Part shown: positions 16,426 through 25,103 of the stretch, one piece after another
How positions within the stretch are numbered: position 1 is the stretch's first letter
How the letters are laid out: each line of letters begins with the position of its first letter
DNA from: Bacteroidota bacterium
GTDB taxonomy: Bacteria > Bacteroidota > Bacteroidia > Chitinophagales > Saprospiraceae
DNA length: 52,562 bases
Assembly: GCA_029561355.1 (NCBI GenBank)
Contig: JAKQJD010000633.1
Coordinates: 1 to 52,562 of the forward strand
Reading direction: 5' to 3'
Made by a program: the position numbers and the translations under genes
The notes under the pieces: generated by a model
What the model saw: only the letters and a program-made list of their open reading frames with translations
Database searches by the model: none
Told to the model about the DNA's origin: nothing

Positions 16426-17411
16426 TGAGCGAGAATATGCGCCATGCGCAGCAACTCTTTATTCACCACCTTGTTCTTGTTAATCGCCTCTGCGAAAGGT
16501 GTGTAGGCCACATTGTTATTCCGAATACCGACCATCACGCCGGATTTGCCGTTTAGAAGGGCTTCTACGGAATTAAAACCGAGGATGCTGGCCAGAACTC
16601 GGTCGAAAGAACTCGGCGATCCGCCGCGTTGCAGGTGACCGATGACGCTGACTTTAATGTCGTCGTAAAAATCGATTTTACCTTCCACCAGTTTGGCGAT
16701 ATCGTACACGGTACCCATGTGATTGCCTTCGGCAACGATCACGATACTGAACAATTTGGAGCGTTTGGCGCTGCGTTTGAGCAGTTTCACCACATCCTCG
16801 ATAGAGGAATCCTCTTCCGGAATCATGACGCCGCCGGCGCCGCCGGCAATAGCCGTATGCAGGGCGATAAATCCAGAATGGCGGCCCATTACCTCTACAA
16901 AAAACAGGCGGTTGTGCGAGTCGGCGGTGTCGCGGATCTTGTCGACCGCCTGAACGGCCGTATTCACTGCGGTATCGAAACCGACGGTGAAGTCCGTTCC
17001 ATACAGATCGTTATCGATGGTTCCGGGAATACCGACTACGGGGATGTCCGGAAATTCTTTCATAAAATGCATGGCGCCCGTAAACGTACCGTTGCCGCCG
17101 ATAGCGATCAGCGCATCGATATCATTGTCTACCAGGTTTTCATAAGCCTGTTTACGGCCTTCAGGAGTCATGAACCGCTGACTGCGAGCCGTTTTCAGCA
17201 CCGTACCGCCCCTGTGGATGATATTACTGACGTCGGTCGTTTCCAGTCTTTTAATGTTTCCATCTATCATTCCCTCATAGCCGCGCATGATTCCGTAAAT
17301 ATGCAGGTCATTGTTAAAAGCATTGCGCACAATGGCCCGTACGGCGGCATTCATACCCGGGGCATCGCCGCCGGAGGTAAATACCGCTATTCTTTTAATT
17401 TCCTTACTCAT
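16422..17411 (-). CDS. pfkA: ATP-dependent 6-phosphofructokinase
   Basis: PfkA phosphorylates fructose 6-phosphate in the committed step of glycolysis. The 329-aa product has the ATP site TSGGDAPGMNAAVR, the catalytic segment GIPGTIDNDLYGTDFTVGFDTA (here GTIDND), and the substrate motif VEVMGRHSGFIAL. Length and motifs fit the bacterial ATP-dependent allosteric type. I prefer ATG at 17411 (MSKEIKRIAVF) over the in-frame ATG 18 nt upstream, because homologues begin shortly before the GGD loop. A palindrome separates it from the kinase gene upstream. Confidence 0.95.
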   Translation of the reverse strand: MSKEIKRIAVFTSGGDAPGMNAAVRAIVRNAFNNDLHIYGIMRGYEGMIDGNIKRLETTDVSNIIHRGGTVLKTARSQRFMTPEGRKQAYENLVDNDIDALIAIGGNGTFTGAMHFMKEFPDIPVVGIPGTIDNDLYGTDFTVGFDTAVNTAVQAVDKIRDTADSHNRLFFVEVMGRHSGFIALHTAIAGGAGGVMIPEEDSSIEDVVKLLKRSAKRSKLFSIVIVAEGNHMGTVYDIAKLVEGKIDFYDDIKVSVIGHLQRGGSPSSFDRVLASILGFNSVEALLNGKSGVMVGIRNNNVAYTPFAEAINKNKVVNKELLRMAHILAQ

Positions 17412-17490
17412 GTTTATTGAAAGCCGCACTCGTTACAGAAGGGCCTGTTATTGAGGATTTGAGATTGAATCCTCCTATTACTAATAATCA

Positions 17491-17550
17491 GTGCGCGTGT
17501 TTTGGGTATCCAGTGTCCGAAACACTAAATACCAAAAACCAAACACGCAC
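17491..17550. repeat. Spacer palindrome between pfkA and the sugar kinase gene
   Basis: Arms 17491-17516 and 17522-17550 (GTGCGCGTGTTTTGGGTATC against its imperfect complement) pair with a very short loop. The element lies between two codirectional minus-strand genes and could limit read-through from the kinase gene into pfkA. A related AAACACAAAAAACCAAACAC phrase occurs at 39032-39055. Confidence 0.75.
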
Positions 17551-17553
17551 GGG

Positions 17554-18399
17554 TCAGTCGGTAGGATGCATGTGATAATCCGCCAACTGATAGATTGGTT
17601 TGCGAAGAATGGAGCCGAGTTTCAGTTTTCGTTCATCCATACACTTCACCAGAACTTCCTGAAAATGATGGGCAATAGAGCCTACGAAATGCACTGGTAC
17701 GTACTGATATCCATTGTATTTACATGCCTGCCTGTCGAGAAATTCGCCGAGACAATCGGCTACCATTTCGCGCACGTACGGGTGTTGCAGGTTATCGCCC
17801 AGAAAACGGGTAAACGTTGCCAGATAAGCATTGGCGCCTTTTTCATACACGCGGTCCTTGATAGCATCCATACCTTCCGGGTATGCAGCGTCGAAAGCCG
17901 CATTCAGGTCGGTGGGTAATTCGCGGTAGAACTTCGCACGCAACAGTGCCTTACCCAGGTGCGTGCCGCTGCCCTCGTCGCCCAGCAGCCAGCCCAGTGA
18001 GGGAACGTTGTCGAGAATGGCATTGCCGTCATAGTAGCAACTATTGGAGCCCGTGCCGAGGATACAACAAATACCCGCATTGTATCCGCAGGTGGCGCGT
18101 GCGGCGGCCAGCAAATCGTGTTCCACTTCGACTTTCGCGTTGGGAAATACCGCCCGCAAGGCTTTCGCAATAATTTCAGCGCGGTGATCGTCGTGCACGC
18201 CGGTACCGTAAAAGAATATCTCTTTTACTTCTTTCGGCTTGAGTTTCGGCGCCAGTTGCCCCCGTACGATCGCTTCGATTTCTTCTGTCGTATGGAAAAA
18301 CGGGCTGAACCCGACGGTGTTTTCCAGTTGCTGATCGCGTCCGCCATGCAGCAGCAGCCAATCGCATTTTGTCGAACCACAATCTGCTATTATAACCAT
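17554..18399 (-). CDS. BadF/BadG-type ATPase, N-acetylglucosamine kinase-like
   Basis: The 281-aa product has the ASKHA phosphate-1 motif (IIADCGSTKCDWLLL), phosphate-2 region (ILGTGSNSCYYDG) and adenosine-side motif (GWLLGDEGSGTHLGKALL) of the BadF/BadG/BcrA family. Members of this length in Bacteroidota are usually annotated as N-acetylglucosamine kinase. Phosphorylation of GlcNAc from wall recycling would suit the nearby LD-carboxypeptidase and HGSNAT-like genes, but the substrate cannot be read from the sequence. It lies upstream of pfkA on the same strand. Confidence 0.85.
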   Translation of the reverse strand: MVIIADCGSTKCDWLLLHGGRDQQLENTVGFSPFFHTTEEIEAIVRGQLAPKLKPKEVKEIFFYGTGVHDDHRAEIIAKALRAVFPNAKVEVEHDLLAAARATCGYNAGICCILGTGSNSCYYDGNAILDNVPSLGWLLGDEGSGTHLGKALLRAKFYRELPTDLNAAFDAAYPEGMDAIKDRVYEKGANAYLATFTRFLGDNLQHPYVREMVADCLGEFLDRQACKYNGYQYVPVHFVGSIAHHFQEVLVKCMDERKLKLGSILRKPIYQLADYHMHPTD

Positions 18400-18570
18400 G
18401 AGTTGAATCTAAAAGATTGACAATGAGCGGCCTGTGGACACGTTCATGCCGCTCTGCCGCAAAAGATTTTCGTTTCGGGTACTATTTGTAAAAAGTACAC
18501 GAATGGCGCAAAAATAGATTTTTCCCTTAAATAGATGGGTATTCCTGCGAATGATATCAATTATTTATTT

Positions 18571-18675
18571 TTGGTTATTGGTTATTTGTTATTAGTGTGC
18601 ATTGCCTCTGGCCTTGCAATAAACGACACCAAGGGCAATGCACACGAATAACGAATAACAAATAACCAATAACTA
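18571..18675. repeat. Spacer palindrome with heptamer arms, core GTGTGCATTGC (copy 3)
   Basis: Left arm 18571-18606 and right arm 18633-18675 have the same core as the elements at 15315 and 16286 (GTGTGCATTGCC with GGGCAATGCACAC). The loop is also nearly the same (TTGCAATAAACGAC). The right arm ends in the prfC stop codon. Confidence 0.9.
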
Positions 18676-20256
18676 AATATCCGAAGTAAAGTGGAATTGA
18701 ATCTTCGGGAAATTCTCCTGCGTGGTTTGCAGCACCCAGGCCGTTTCGGCGAGAAAAACGGTGTTCCCGTCGCTGTCTTTGGCAATATCTCTTTTACGGC
18801 GGTCCAGAAACTCTGCCATGGCTTTCGGATCGTCGGAAGTGACCCAGCATGCTTTGTTCAAATTAACCGGTTCATAGCGGCATTTGGAGCCGTACTCGCT
18901 TTCCAGGCGGTGCTGGATGACTTCGAACTGTAGTTGTCCGACAGTGCCGATAATGCGGCGTCCGTCGCTCTGGCGGGTGAACATTTGCGCCACCCCTTCG
19001 TCCATGAGTTGGTCGAGGCCTTTGGCAAACTGTTTTTGTTTGAGCGGATCGGCATTTTCCACGTAGCGGAACTGTTCGGGCGAAAACGCCGGAATGCCTT
19101 TGAAGTGCAGCGTTTCCCCTTCCGTGAGCGTATCACCGATCTTGAAATTACCGGAATCGTACAGACCCACCACGTCGCCCGGATAGGCTTCTTCCAGCAG
19201 CGTTTTTTTGGAGGCCATGAACATGGTAGGGTTCGGGAATTTCATGTCGCGGCCCAGGCGCATGTGCCGGTAGTTTTTGTTGCGCTCGAATTTGCCGGAG
19301 CAGATGCGCAAAAACGCAATCCGGTCGCGGTGCCGCGGGTCCATGTTGGCAAAGATCTTGAATACGAAGCCACTGAATTTCTCTTCCTCGGGGCGCACCA
19401 GTCGTTCTTCCGTATAACGCGGCAGCGGCGTGGGAGCGATTTCCACGAAGCAGTCGAGCATTTCCTTTACGCCGAAGTTGTTGACCGCGGAGCCGAAGAA
19501 AACAGGGCAGATTTTGCCTGTGAGGTAATCTTCTTTTTTGAATTCCGGGTATACCGTTTCCACTACTTCCACTTCTTCGCGGAGTTCGCGGGCTGCGCTG
19601 TCGCCGATGTGTTTTTCCAGATCGGGGCTGGCGAGGTCCTCGAATACGATAATGTCTTCGTCTTCCTGTTTGCTGTGTGGATTGAACAGCACGAGTTTTT
19701 TCTCATACAGGTTGTAAACGCCCTTGAAACGTTGTCCCATGCCGATGGGCCACGACAGCGGCCGCACTTTCACGCTGAGTTTCTGTTCGATTTCATCGAG
19801 CAGATCGAAGGCGTCCCTGCCCTCGCGGTCCATTTTATTGATAAAAAAGATGATGGGCGTATCGCGCATACGGCAGACTTTGGTCAGTTTTTCCGTCTGC
19901 TTTTCCACACCGTTCGCTACGTCGACGACCACGATGGCCGAGTCGACAGCCGTAAGGGTGCGGTAGGTATCTTCCGCAAAATCTTCGTGACCGGGCGTAT
20001 CCAGGATATTGATTTGCAGGTCTCTGTATTCAAAACCCATCACCGAAGTGCTGACCGAGATACCACGCTGGCGCTCGATCTCCATGAAGTCGGACACCGT
20101 ACTTTTTTTGATCTTGTTGCTTTTTACTGCGCCGGCCGTCTGGATAGCGCCCCCGAAAAGCAGTAGTTTTTCCGTCAGTGTGGTTTTACCGGCGTCCGGG
20201 TGGGCCACGATGGCGAAAGTGCGACGACGGTGAAGTTCGGATATATAATTGGACAT
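18673..20256 (-). CDS. prfC: Peptide chain release factor 3 (GTPase)
   Basis: RF3 recycles RF1 and RF2 from the ribosome after peptide release. The 527-aa product matches the family length. It has the GTPase motifs [15 protein letters not shown] (G1), the switch region with [10 protein letters not shown] (G2), DTPGHEDF (G3) and NKMDREGRD (G4), followed by the elongation-factor-like domains II and III. ATG 20256 is right before the first beta strand. A -7-like element (TACCTTTG, 20339-20332) is visible upstream on the minus strand without a clear -33 partner. Confidence 0.96.
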   Translation of the reverse strand: MSNYISELHRRRTFAIVAHPDAGKTTLTEKLLLFGGAIQTAGAVKSNKIKKSTVSDFMEIERQRGISVSTSVMGFEYRDLQINILDTPGHEDFAEDTYRTLTAVDSAIVVVDVANGVEKQTEKLTKVCRMRDTPIIFFINKMDREGRDAFDLLDEIEQKLSVKVRPLSWPIGMGQRFKGVYNLYEKKLVLFNPHSKQEDEDIIVFEDLASPDLEKHIGDSAARELREEVEVVETVYPEFKKEDYLTGKICPVFFGSAVNNFGVKEMLDCFVEIAPTPLPRYTEERLVRPEEEKFSGFVFKIFANMDPRHRDRIAFLRICSGKFERNKNYRHMRLGRDMKFPNPTMFMASKKTLLEEAYPGDVVGLYDSGNFKIGDTLTEGETLHFKGIPAFSPEQFRYVENADPLKQKQFAKGLDQLMDEGVAQMFTRQSDGRRIIGTVGQLQFEVIQHRLESEYGSKCRYEPVNLNKACWVTSDDPKAMAEFLDRRKRDIAKDSDGNTVFLAETAWVLQTTQENFPKIQFHFTSDI

Positions 20257-20429
20257 GCGAGGTCTGAAGAGAAGTGAAAGGTGAGATGGCGAGAAGCAAG
20301 ACTACTTCGCACAATCCCTGTAAAACGGCCGCAAAGGTAGGGCTTTATACCTAATTTATGGCCGTTTCTTGTAAATTGAAAAGCCGGGACCGGGAGGACG
20401 TATAGCAAAAGGAATGTTATAGAATCTTG

Positions 20430-20437
20430 TAATTTTG
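20430..20437 (+). promoter_or_regulatory. -7 promoter element before the small membrane protein gene
   Basis: TAATTTTG matches TAnnTTTG exactly, 30 nt before the ATG at 20468. I cannot find a convincing -33 TTTG at the usual distance. The element argues against translation from the in-frame ATG at 20435. Confidence 0.4.
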
Positions 20438-20467
20438 TGTTTTAGTTTTGAAACAACCTTTGAAAAC

Positions 20468-20773
20468 ATGGAATTTCTTTTAAAAATCGTCTACTACGCG
20501 CTGCTCGCCATCACTACCCTGCTGGACGTTTTTTACTTCTGCGCAACCTTGCTCGGTCTTATTGACCCCAAGTCGGCCGGGAAAAAGCAGGAGGATCTTT
20601 TTATGCTGGCTGCAACTGCCATATCGATGGCAATTCTGTACAAGGCATACCAGATGGGCCATGTACAGGGTTACTGGGGTACAGGCATCTGGCTCGTGGT
20701 TGGGGCTATTATTTCGTTTATCGTGATTTATGTCGGCGGCATGCTGATGTTCGGCAACCCTCGCTGGCAGTAG
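20468..20773 (+). CDS. Small three-helix membrane protein, unknown function
   Basis: The 101-aa product has three hydrophobic segments at about 5-25, 40-55 and 68-90. A short loop, DPKSAGKKQEDLF, lies between the first two. I do not recognise a family. ATG 20468 is preferred because it begins the first helix directly and follows the -7 element. The protein should sit in the inner membrane. It is transcribed alone between divergent prfC and nspC, and is followed by a nested palindrome. Confidence 0.75.
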   Translation: MEFLLKIVYYALLAITTLLDVFYFCATLLGLIDPKSAGKKQEDLFMLAATAISMAILYKAYQMGHVQGYWGTGIWLVVGAIISFIVIYVGGMLMFGNPRWQ

Positions 20774-21155
20774 GGATTTTTAACCACAAGGGGCACAAAC
20801 ATGCATTATCCCGGATTTTATTCCAATGCACCAATCGAAGAACAAACGCCCCGGCCACTGTTGTGCGTCCCCGCCAACAGCAATTAACTTCGAATTTCAG
20901 GTAAAAAAGCAGATCAATTTGCCTGGCAAGTGTGGTAATTTGTCGTTGGCGGGGACGCACAACGACGGCCGGGGCAACTCACTTTACTATGAATGTTGTA
21001 AAACCATTGACCAATAGTATTCGTTCAAAAATTAGGGATGAACTCATCTTTGTGCCTCTTGTGGTTAAAAAAACATACGCACTCATCGGGTTTGTAAATT
21101 CGATACAGAGCGCGCTACTTTTGCGGCATTTCCAAACACAACCAATTTCCAACCC
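20774..21155. repeat. 382-nt spacer with a nested double palindrome
   Basis: The outer arms 20779-20800 (TTTTAACCACAAGGGGCACAAA-like) and 21049-21069 (TTTGTGCCTCTTGTGGTTAAA) are complementary and 250 nt apart. Inside lies a second, stronger inverted repeat: 20848-20880 with 20943-20975, about 33 bp, rich in G/C, carrying GTTGTGCGTCCCCGCCAAC and its complement. The nspC promoter lies at the right end (21091-21123). No gene is supported in this spacer. Confidence 0.8.
21091..21123 (+). promoter_or_regulatory. nspC promoter
   Basis: TTTG at 21091-21094 and TACTTTTG at 21116-21123 are both exact matches to the Bacteroidota consensus, with a 21-nt spacer. Transcription would start near 21130, giving a short leader of about 26 nt to the TTG start at 21156. 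Confidence 0.65.
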
Positions 21156-22295
21156 TTGGACATAAAAAAAATTCCTTCCTCCTGTTTCGTGCTCGACGAA
21201 ACCCGGCTGCGCCAGAACCTTTCGATTATCAACCGCGTACAACAGGAAGCCGGCGTGCAGATCATCCTGGCCTTCAAAGGCTTTGCCATGTGGAGTGCCT
21301 TTCCGATCGTACGCGAATACGTGCACGGTGCTACTGCTTCTTCCCTCAACGAAGCGCGATTGTGCTTCGAGGAAATGAAAACCAAAGCGCATACCTACTC
21401 TGTGGCATATACGCCGCGGGAATTCGGTAAAATCCTCGGCTATTCAAGCCACGTTACGTTCAACTCCATCGGTCAATACCGCCGTTTCCGGAAAAAAGTG
21501 GAAGCGGCCAAAGAACCGGTGAGTCCCGGCATCCGCGTCAATCCGGGCTGGTCGCCTGTCGGAACAGCCCTGTACAATCCTGCCGCGCCGGGCTCGCGCC
21601 TGGGCGAACCGGCCGAAAATTTTAAGGGAAAACTGCCGGAAGGTGTAGAGGGTCTGCACTTTCATACCCTGTGCGAAAGCACGAGTTACGACCTGGAAAA
21701 AACGCTGGAATATTTTGAAAGCCAGTTCGGCGCCTATCTGCCGCAAGTCAAATGGGTGAATTTCGGCGGTGGCCACCTCATGACCAAAAAAGGCTACGAC
21801 GTGGATCACCTCATCGGCGTACTGAAAGCCTTTAAAAAACGGCACCCGCATCTGCACGTACTACTCGAACCCGGCAGCGCATTTGCCTGGGACGCCGGCG
21901 TGCTGGTGGCCACCGTGCTCGATATCGTGAACAATAAAAAGGTAAAAACAGCCATCCTCGACGTATCCTTTACGGCACATATGCCCGATACGCTGGAAAT
22001 GCCGTACCGCCCCCGCATACAGGGCGCTTCTGAAGAGCCTGTGGCCGGGCAACCGCAGTACCGCCTGGGAGGCGTCAGTTGCCTGAGCGGCGACTTCCTG
22101 GAAGCCTACTCCTTTGAAAAACCGCTGAAAATTGGCCAGAAGATCGTGTTCGAAGACATGATCCACTACACCATGGTCAAAACAAGCACCTTTAATGGCG
22201 TTGCACACCCTTCCATTGCCATCTGGCGGCCGGATGGAACGCTGGATGTGGTGCGGAAGTTTGGGTATAATGATTATAAGAGAAGGCTCTCTTGA
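21156..22295 (+). CDS. nspC: Carboxynorspermidine/carboxyspermidine decarboxylase
   Basis: NspC is a PLP enzyme of the alanine-racemase fold that decarboxylates carboxynorspermidine or carboxyspermidine, the last step of the aspartate-semialdehyde-dependent polyamine route. The 379-aa product has the PLP lysine Lys41 in ILAFKGFAMWS, the HTLCES substrate loop, GGGHLMTKKGYDVDHL and the EPGSAFAWDAGVLVATV segment. The start is TTG at 21156, placing the PLP lysine at the usual distance. The partner carboxy(nor)spermidine dehydrogenase is not in the window. Confidence 0.94.
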   Translation: MDIKKIPSSCFVLDETRLRQNLSIINRVQQEAGVQIILAFKGFAMWSAFPIVREYVHGATASSLNEARLCFEEMKTKAHTYSVAYTPREFGKILGYSSHVTFNSIGQYRRFRKKVEAAKEPVSPGIRVNPGWSPVGTALYNPAAPGSRLGEPAENFKGKLPEGVEGLHFHTLCESTSYDLEKTLEYFESQFGAYLPQVKWVNFGGGHLMTKKGYDVDHLIGVLKAFKKRHPHLHVLLEPGSAFAWDAGVLVATVLDIVNNKKVKTAILDVSFTAHMPDTLEMPYRPRIQGASEEPVAGQPQYRLGGVSCLSGDFLEAYSFEKPLKIGQKIVFEDMIHYTMVKTSTFNGVAHPSIAIWRPDGTLDVVRKFGYNDYKRRLS

Positions 22296-22300
22296 AATAG

Positions 22301-22446
22301 AAGTGAGAGAAGTGAGAGAAGTGAGAGGGTGAGAGCCGACTTCGATTACACCGCTTCGCTCCGGTCATTCCGACTACAGGAGCGAAGCGGTGTAATCGAA
22401 GTCGGCTCTCACCCTCTCACATCTCTCACCTTCTCACTTCTCTCTC
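22301..22446. repeat. Spacer palindrome with 60-bp arms (GTGAGAGAA nonamers)
   Basis: The left arm 22301-22362 holds AAGTGAGAG-type nonamers followed by a core that includes CCGACTTCGATTACACCGC. The right arm 22379-22446 is its complement with few mismatches. The loop is 16 nt. It fills the gap between the nspC stop and the stop of the small minus-strand gene. Its core and right flank recur in the element at 24407-24555. Confidence 0.9.
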
Positions 22447-22462
22447 GCGTCTCTCACTTTTG

Positions 22463-22603
22463 CTATTTTACAAATAAAAAGTACATCAGCACCATCAACG
22501 CCAGTGTGGCGATGACGAGCACAGTAACGAATTTGCGGCGGTCTTCAGAGTCTTTGGCGGCATATTTGTTCGACGACTTGCCTCCTCTTGTTTTAGTAGA
22601 CAT
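22463..22603 (-). CDS. Small single-helix membrane protein, unknown function
   Basis: The 46-aa product begins MSTKTRGGKSSNKYAAK. It has a polar, basic N-terminal half and one C-terminal membrane helix (VTVLVIATLALMVLMYFLF). I do not recognise it by name, but its layout, a charged tail plus a tail anchor, is that of short conserved Bacteroidota proteins. ATG 22603 is preferred over an upstream in-frame ATG at 22672, which would add an unlikely extension. It sits downstream of the same-strand POT transporter. Confidence 0.6.
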   Translation of the reverse strand: MSTKTRGGKSSNKYAAKDSEDRRKFVTVLVIATLALMVLMYFLFVK

Positions 22604-22753
22604 GATGTTGAAAAGTTTATAGTGAACTGATTTTTTTGCCTTTACTGAATGTATGCCGTTTACGGCCGGCATTTATTTCATTACAAATCTTTGCTTTCCA
22701 ACCGGACTTTTCAGGTGATATTGATCAACTGTTGCGGATGATCTGTCTTTCTC

Positions 22754-24397
22754 TTAATTCAGGCCTTGTTCCCGGAAGATCCGGTTCAGCCATTTTATCA
22801 TGAGCGAAAGTACAGCTGTGGCGACAGCAAGCAATGCAAAATTTACCCAAAAAAACAGGGCTTTGTCGTCGTAGCGGTCCCACATGGTAGCCAGTACGCC
22901 GCTGAGTTTATTGCCCAGTGAAGTGGCCAGTTGCCAGCCGCCCATCATCAATCCTGTCAGGTGCCTCGGCGACATCTTCGACACCATCGACAAGCCCATC
23001 GGGCTCAGGCAAAGTTCTCCCACTGTGATGACGCCATAGGAACCAACGATCCACCAGGCGGAGGCTTTGTCGCCCCCGTTGTGACAGACATACACGGCGG
23101 TGACCATCACGAGTGTCGACAAGGCCGAAATAGCCAGCCCCCACCAGATTTTGCCGGGTGTGGTGGGTTCTTTACCCCTGCGGCGCAGCCAGGCGAATAC
23201 GAAAATGATCAGCGGCGTGAGTGTAACTACAAAGAAAGGGTTTACCGACTGGTAAATTTCCGTGGAAACCAGTGCTACGTCCTGCCCCTGCGGCGGGCGT
23301 TCGGCTTCCGGTACGTTTATAAAATACGGATTGATCGAAGCCACTTTCACGATAGCACCTTTCGCATCGCGTTCGGTACGGAAATGCTCGTCGTATTTCG
23401 GGTATTGAGCCGTGTCGGTGCTTACGATTTGCGCCATTTTCAGGTCGGTAGCGGGGCCTTGTACCCAGGTGGGCATGGCCCGGTCGGTATAAAACTCCGC
23501 CCAGGTGGTGAGTGCCGTGCCGTTTTGTTTGAAAATGGCCCAGAACATGATAACAACAGCATACACGGAAAGCAGGGCTTTGATGCGCGGTTTGTCTTCA
23601 AAAGATGCTTTTTTAAGCGTCCAGATATAAAAACCGATCACCGGCAGGCTGCCGAGCAGGAAAGCATCGGTGGAATCGGAACCGAAAATATTGCCTGGAA
23701 TAAGCCAGCCCGCAACGCCTGTCACCACAGCCGGCAACAACACCGACGAGAGCAACTGCCCTACCCCGAATTCTCCTTCTTTGGGTTTTTCTCTAAGGAC
23801 ATCCGCATGCGCATAGTGTTTCATACCGCTCACAAAAACGATTACCCCGATAAACATCCCGACACCCGCCGCCGCAAATGCCGCGCCCCAGCCGATGTTC
23901 CAGCGCAGCCAGGCCGCAAAAAAATTGCACACCAGCGCACCGATATTGATGCCCATGTAAAAAATATTGTAGCCGGTGTCCTTGAGTTCCCGGTAGCGGT
24001 CTTCGTTGTACAGGTTGCCGAGCAACACCGAAATATTCGGTTTAAAGAAGCCGTTGCCGAGGATCATGATGCCCAGCGAGGTGTAAAAAGACACCAGGTT
24101 GTTCGGGATCGCCAGCAACAGGTAACCCACACCCATCAAAACAGCGCCGAGGATGATACTGAACCGGTATCCAAGCAGCCGGTCGGCCAAAAGCCCGCCG
24201 ATAAAAGGCGTGAGGTACACCAGCGCGATGAACGTTCCGAATATATCGGAAGCGACCGAACGGTCCATCGACAAACCGCCACGCTGCGCGTCGGTCATGT
24301 ACAACACGAAAATGCCGATCATCAGGTAATAACCGAAACGCTCCCACATTTCAGTGAAAAATAGAAAAGGCAGACCAGCAGGGTGTTTTTTAAACAT
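22754..24397 (-). CDS. POT/PTR-family proton-coupled oligopeptide transporter
   Basis: The 547-aa inner-membrane MFS protein imports di- and tripeptides with protons. It opens with FLFFTEMWERFGYYLMIGIF, which contains the ExxERFxYY proton-coupling motif of the family. FFKPNISVLLGNLY (the PTR signature region) and about 14 hydrophobic helices follow. Helices 9-10 are separated by a hydrophilic stretch of roughly 90 residues (DRAMPTWVQGPATDLKMAQ and onwards), an insertion common in Bacteroidota members. A -7-like TACATTTG on the minus strand lies at 24570-24563, upstream of the repeat element. Confidence 0.94.
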   Translation of the reverse strand: MFKKHPAGLPFLFFTEMWERFGYYLMIGIFVLYMTDAQRGGLSMDRSVASDIFGTFIALVYLTPFIGGLLADRLLGYRFSIILGAVLMGVGYLLLAIPNNLVSFYTSLGIMILGNGFFKPNISVLLGNLYNEDRYRELKDTGYNIFYMGINIGALVCNFFAAWLRWNIGWGAAFAAAGVGMFIGVIVFVSGMKHYAHADVLREKPKEGEFGVGQLLSSVLLPAVVTGVAGWLIPGNIFGSDSTDAFLLGSLPVIGFYIWTLKKASFEDKPRIKALLSVYAVVIMFWAIFKQNGTALTTWAEFYTDRAMPTWVQGPATDLKMAQIVSTDTAQYPKYDEHFRTERDAKGAIVKVASINPYFINVPEAERPPQGQDVALVSTEIYQSVNPFFVVTLTPLIIFVFAWLRRRGKEPTTPGKIWWGLAISALSTLVMVTAVYVCHNGGDKASAWWIVGSYGVITVGELCLSPMGLSMVSKMSPRHLTGLMMGGWQLATSLGNKLSGVLATMWDRYDDKALFFWVNFALLAVATAVLSLMIKWLNRIFREQGLN

Positions 24398-24406
24398 GGT
24401 TGGAAC

Positions 24407-24555
24407 GATGAATGATGAACGATGAATGATGAACGATGAACGATGAATGATTACATGTACTCAGTTACGCCGCTTCGATTATTCCAGATATGGAGCGAAG
24501 CGGCGTAATCGAAGTCGGCTCTCACCCTCTCACTTCTCACTTTCTCACTTCTAGT
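24407..24555. repeat. Chimeric spacer element: GATGAAY heptamers plus the right half of the 22.3-kb palindrome
   Basis: Six perfect GATGAAY heptamers (24407-24448) form the left side. The core pairs TTACGCCGCTTCG (24465-24477) with CGAAGCGGCGTAA (24496-24508). The right side then repeats the flank of the 22301-22446 element (TCGAAGTCGGCTCTCACCC and onwards), which has no complement on the left. The element therefore appears to be assembled from two different members. Confidence 0.85.
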
Positions 24556-24578
24556 AATTGGGCAAATGTAAAAAATGA

Positions 24579-24605
24579 TTTGTAAGCCCGGCCTTCCTAT
24601 CTTTG
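24579..24605 (+). promoter_or_regulatory. Promoter of the small secreted protein gene
   Basis: TTTG at 24579-24582 and TATCTTTG at 24598-24605 fit the Bacteroidota elements, but the 15-nt spacer is shorter than usual. The start codon at 24652 is 46 nt downstream. A minus-strand -7 element for the POT gene lies 9 nt to the left of the TTTG. Confidence 0.45.
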
Positions 24606-24651
24606 CCCTGCAATTACCTTACAAAAATTTATCAGCAATCAGACTTATAGC

Positions 24652-25095
24652 ATGTTACAAAAAGTTTTGTTGACGCTTCTGCTTTCCATGATTTGTGTTG
24701 CCGGTGCCATGGCGCAACAACCCGCTACACCTCCGGAAGGCCCTTCCACCGTGGCTCCGAAGCCACCGCATGCCGACAGCGTGATGGTAACGATCATTCT
24801 CAAACACCAGCAGGACAAAAATCTGGCTGAAATACGCCGCATACTGGAAGCGCAGGGTTTCTGGGACATGTTCCCGCCCGAAGATGCCCGCGTGGTGTCC
24901 TGGACGCTCGCCATGGGCCTGGGACACATCATCACCCTGCAAGTACCGGCAGGGGCCGTTCGCCGGCTCAACCTGGCCATCGAGAACGGCGCCTGGGGCG
25001 CTTATGATTCGGAAATTTTTCTTTCCTACGACTATATGTCGGTTTGGAAAGATTATGTGGAAAAACGGGAAGACGCCAAGGCTGACCGGAATTGA
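24652..25095 (+). CDS. Small secreted protein, unknown function
   Basis: The 147-aa product has a clear signal peptide (MLQKVLLTLLLSMICVAGAMA, cleaved before QQ). A Pro-rich stretch follows, then a compact domain with VMVTIILKHQQDKNLAEIRRILEAQGFW. The size, export and alternating hydrophobic pattern suggest a soluble periplasmic protein. I do not recognise a family. It is transcribed alone and divergently from the POT transporter. Confidence 0.8.
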   Translation: MLQKVLLTLLLSMICVAGAMAQQPATPPEGPSTVAPKPPHADSVMVTIILKHQQDKNLAEIRRILEAQGFWDMFPPEDARVVSWTLAMGLGHIITLQVPAGAVRRLNLAIENGAWGAYDSEIFLSYDYMSVWKDYVEKREDAKADRN

Positions 25096-25103
25096 GGATT
25101 AAA

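Noticed and set aside
18934..20166. 410-aa plus-strand frame
   Set aside because: Antisense shadow of prfC, which has all GTPase motifs.
22931..24364. 477-aa plus-strand frame
   Set aside because: Antisense shadow of the POT transporter; very polar, His-rich and without domains.
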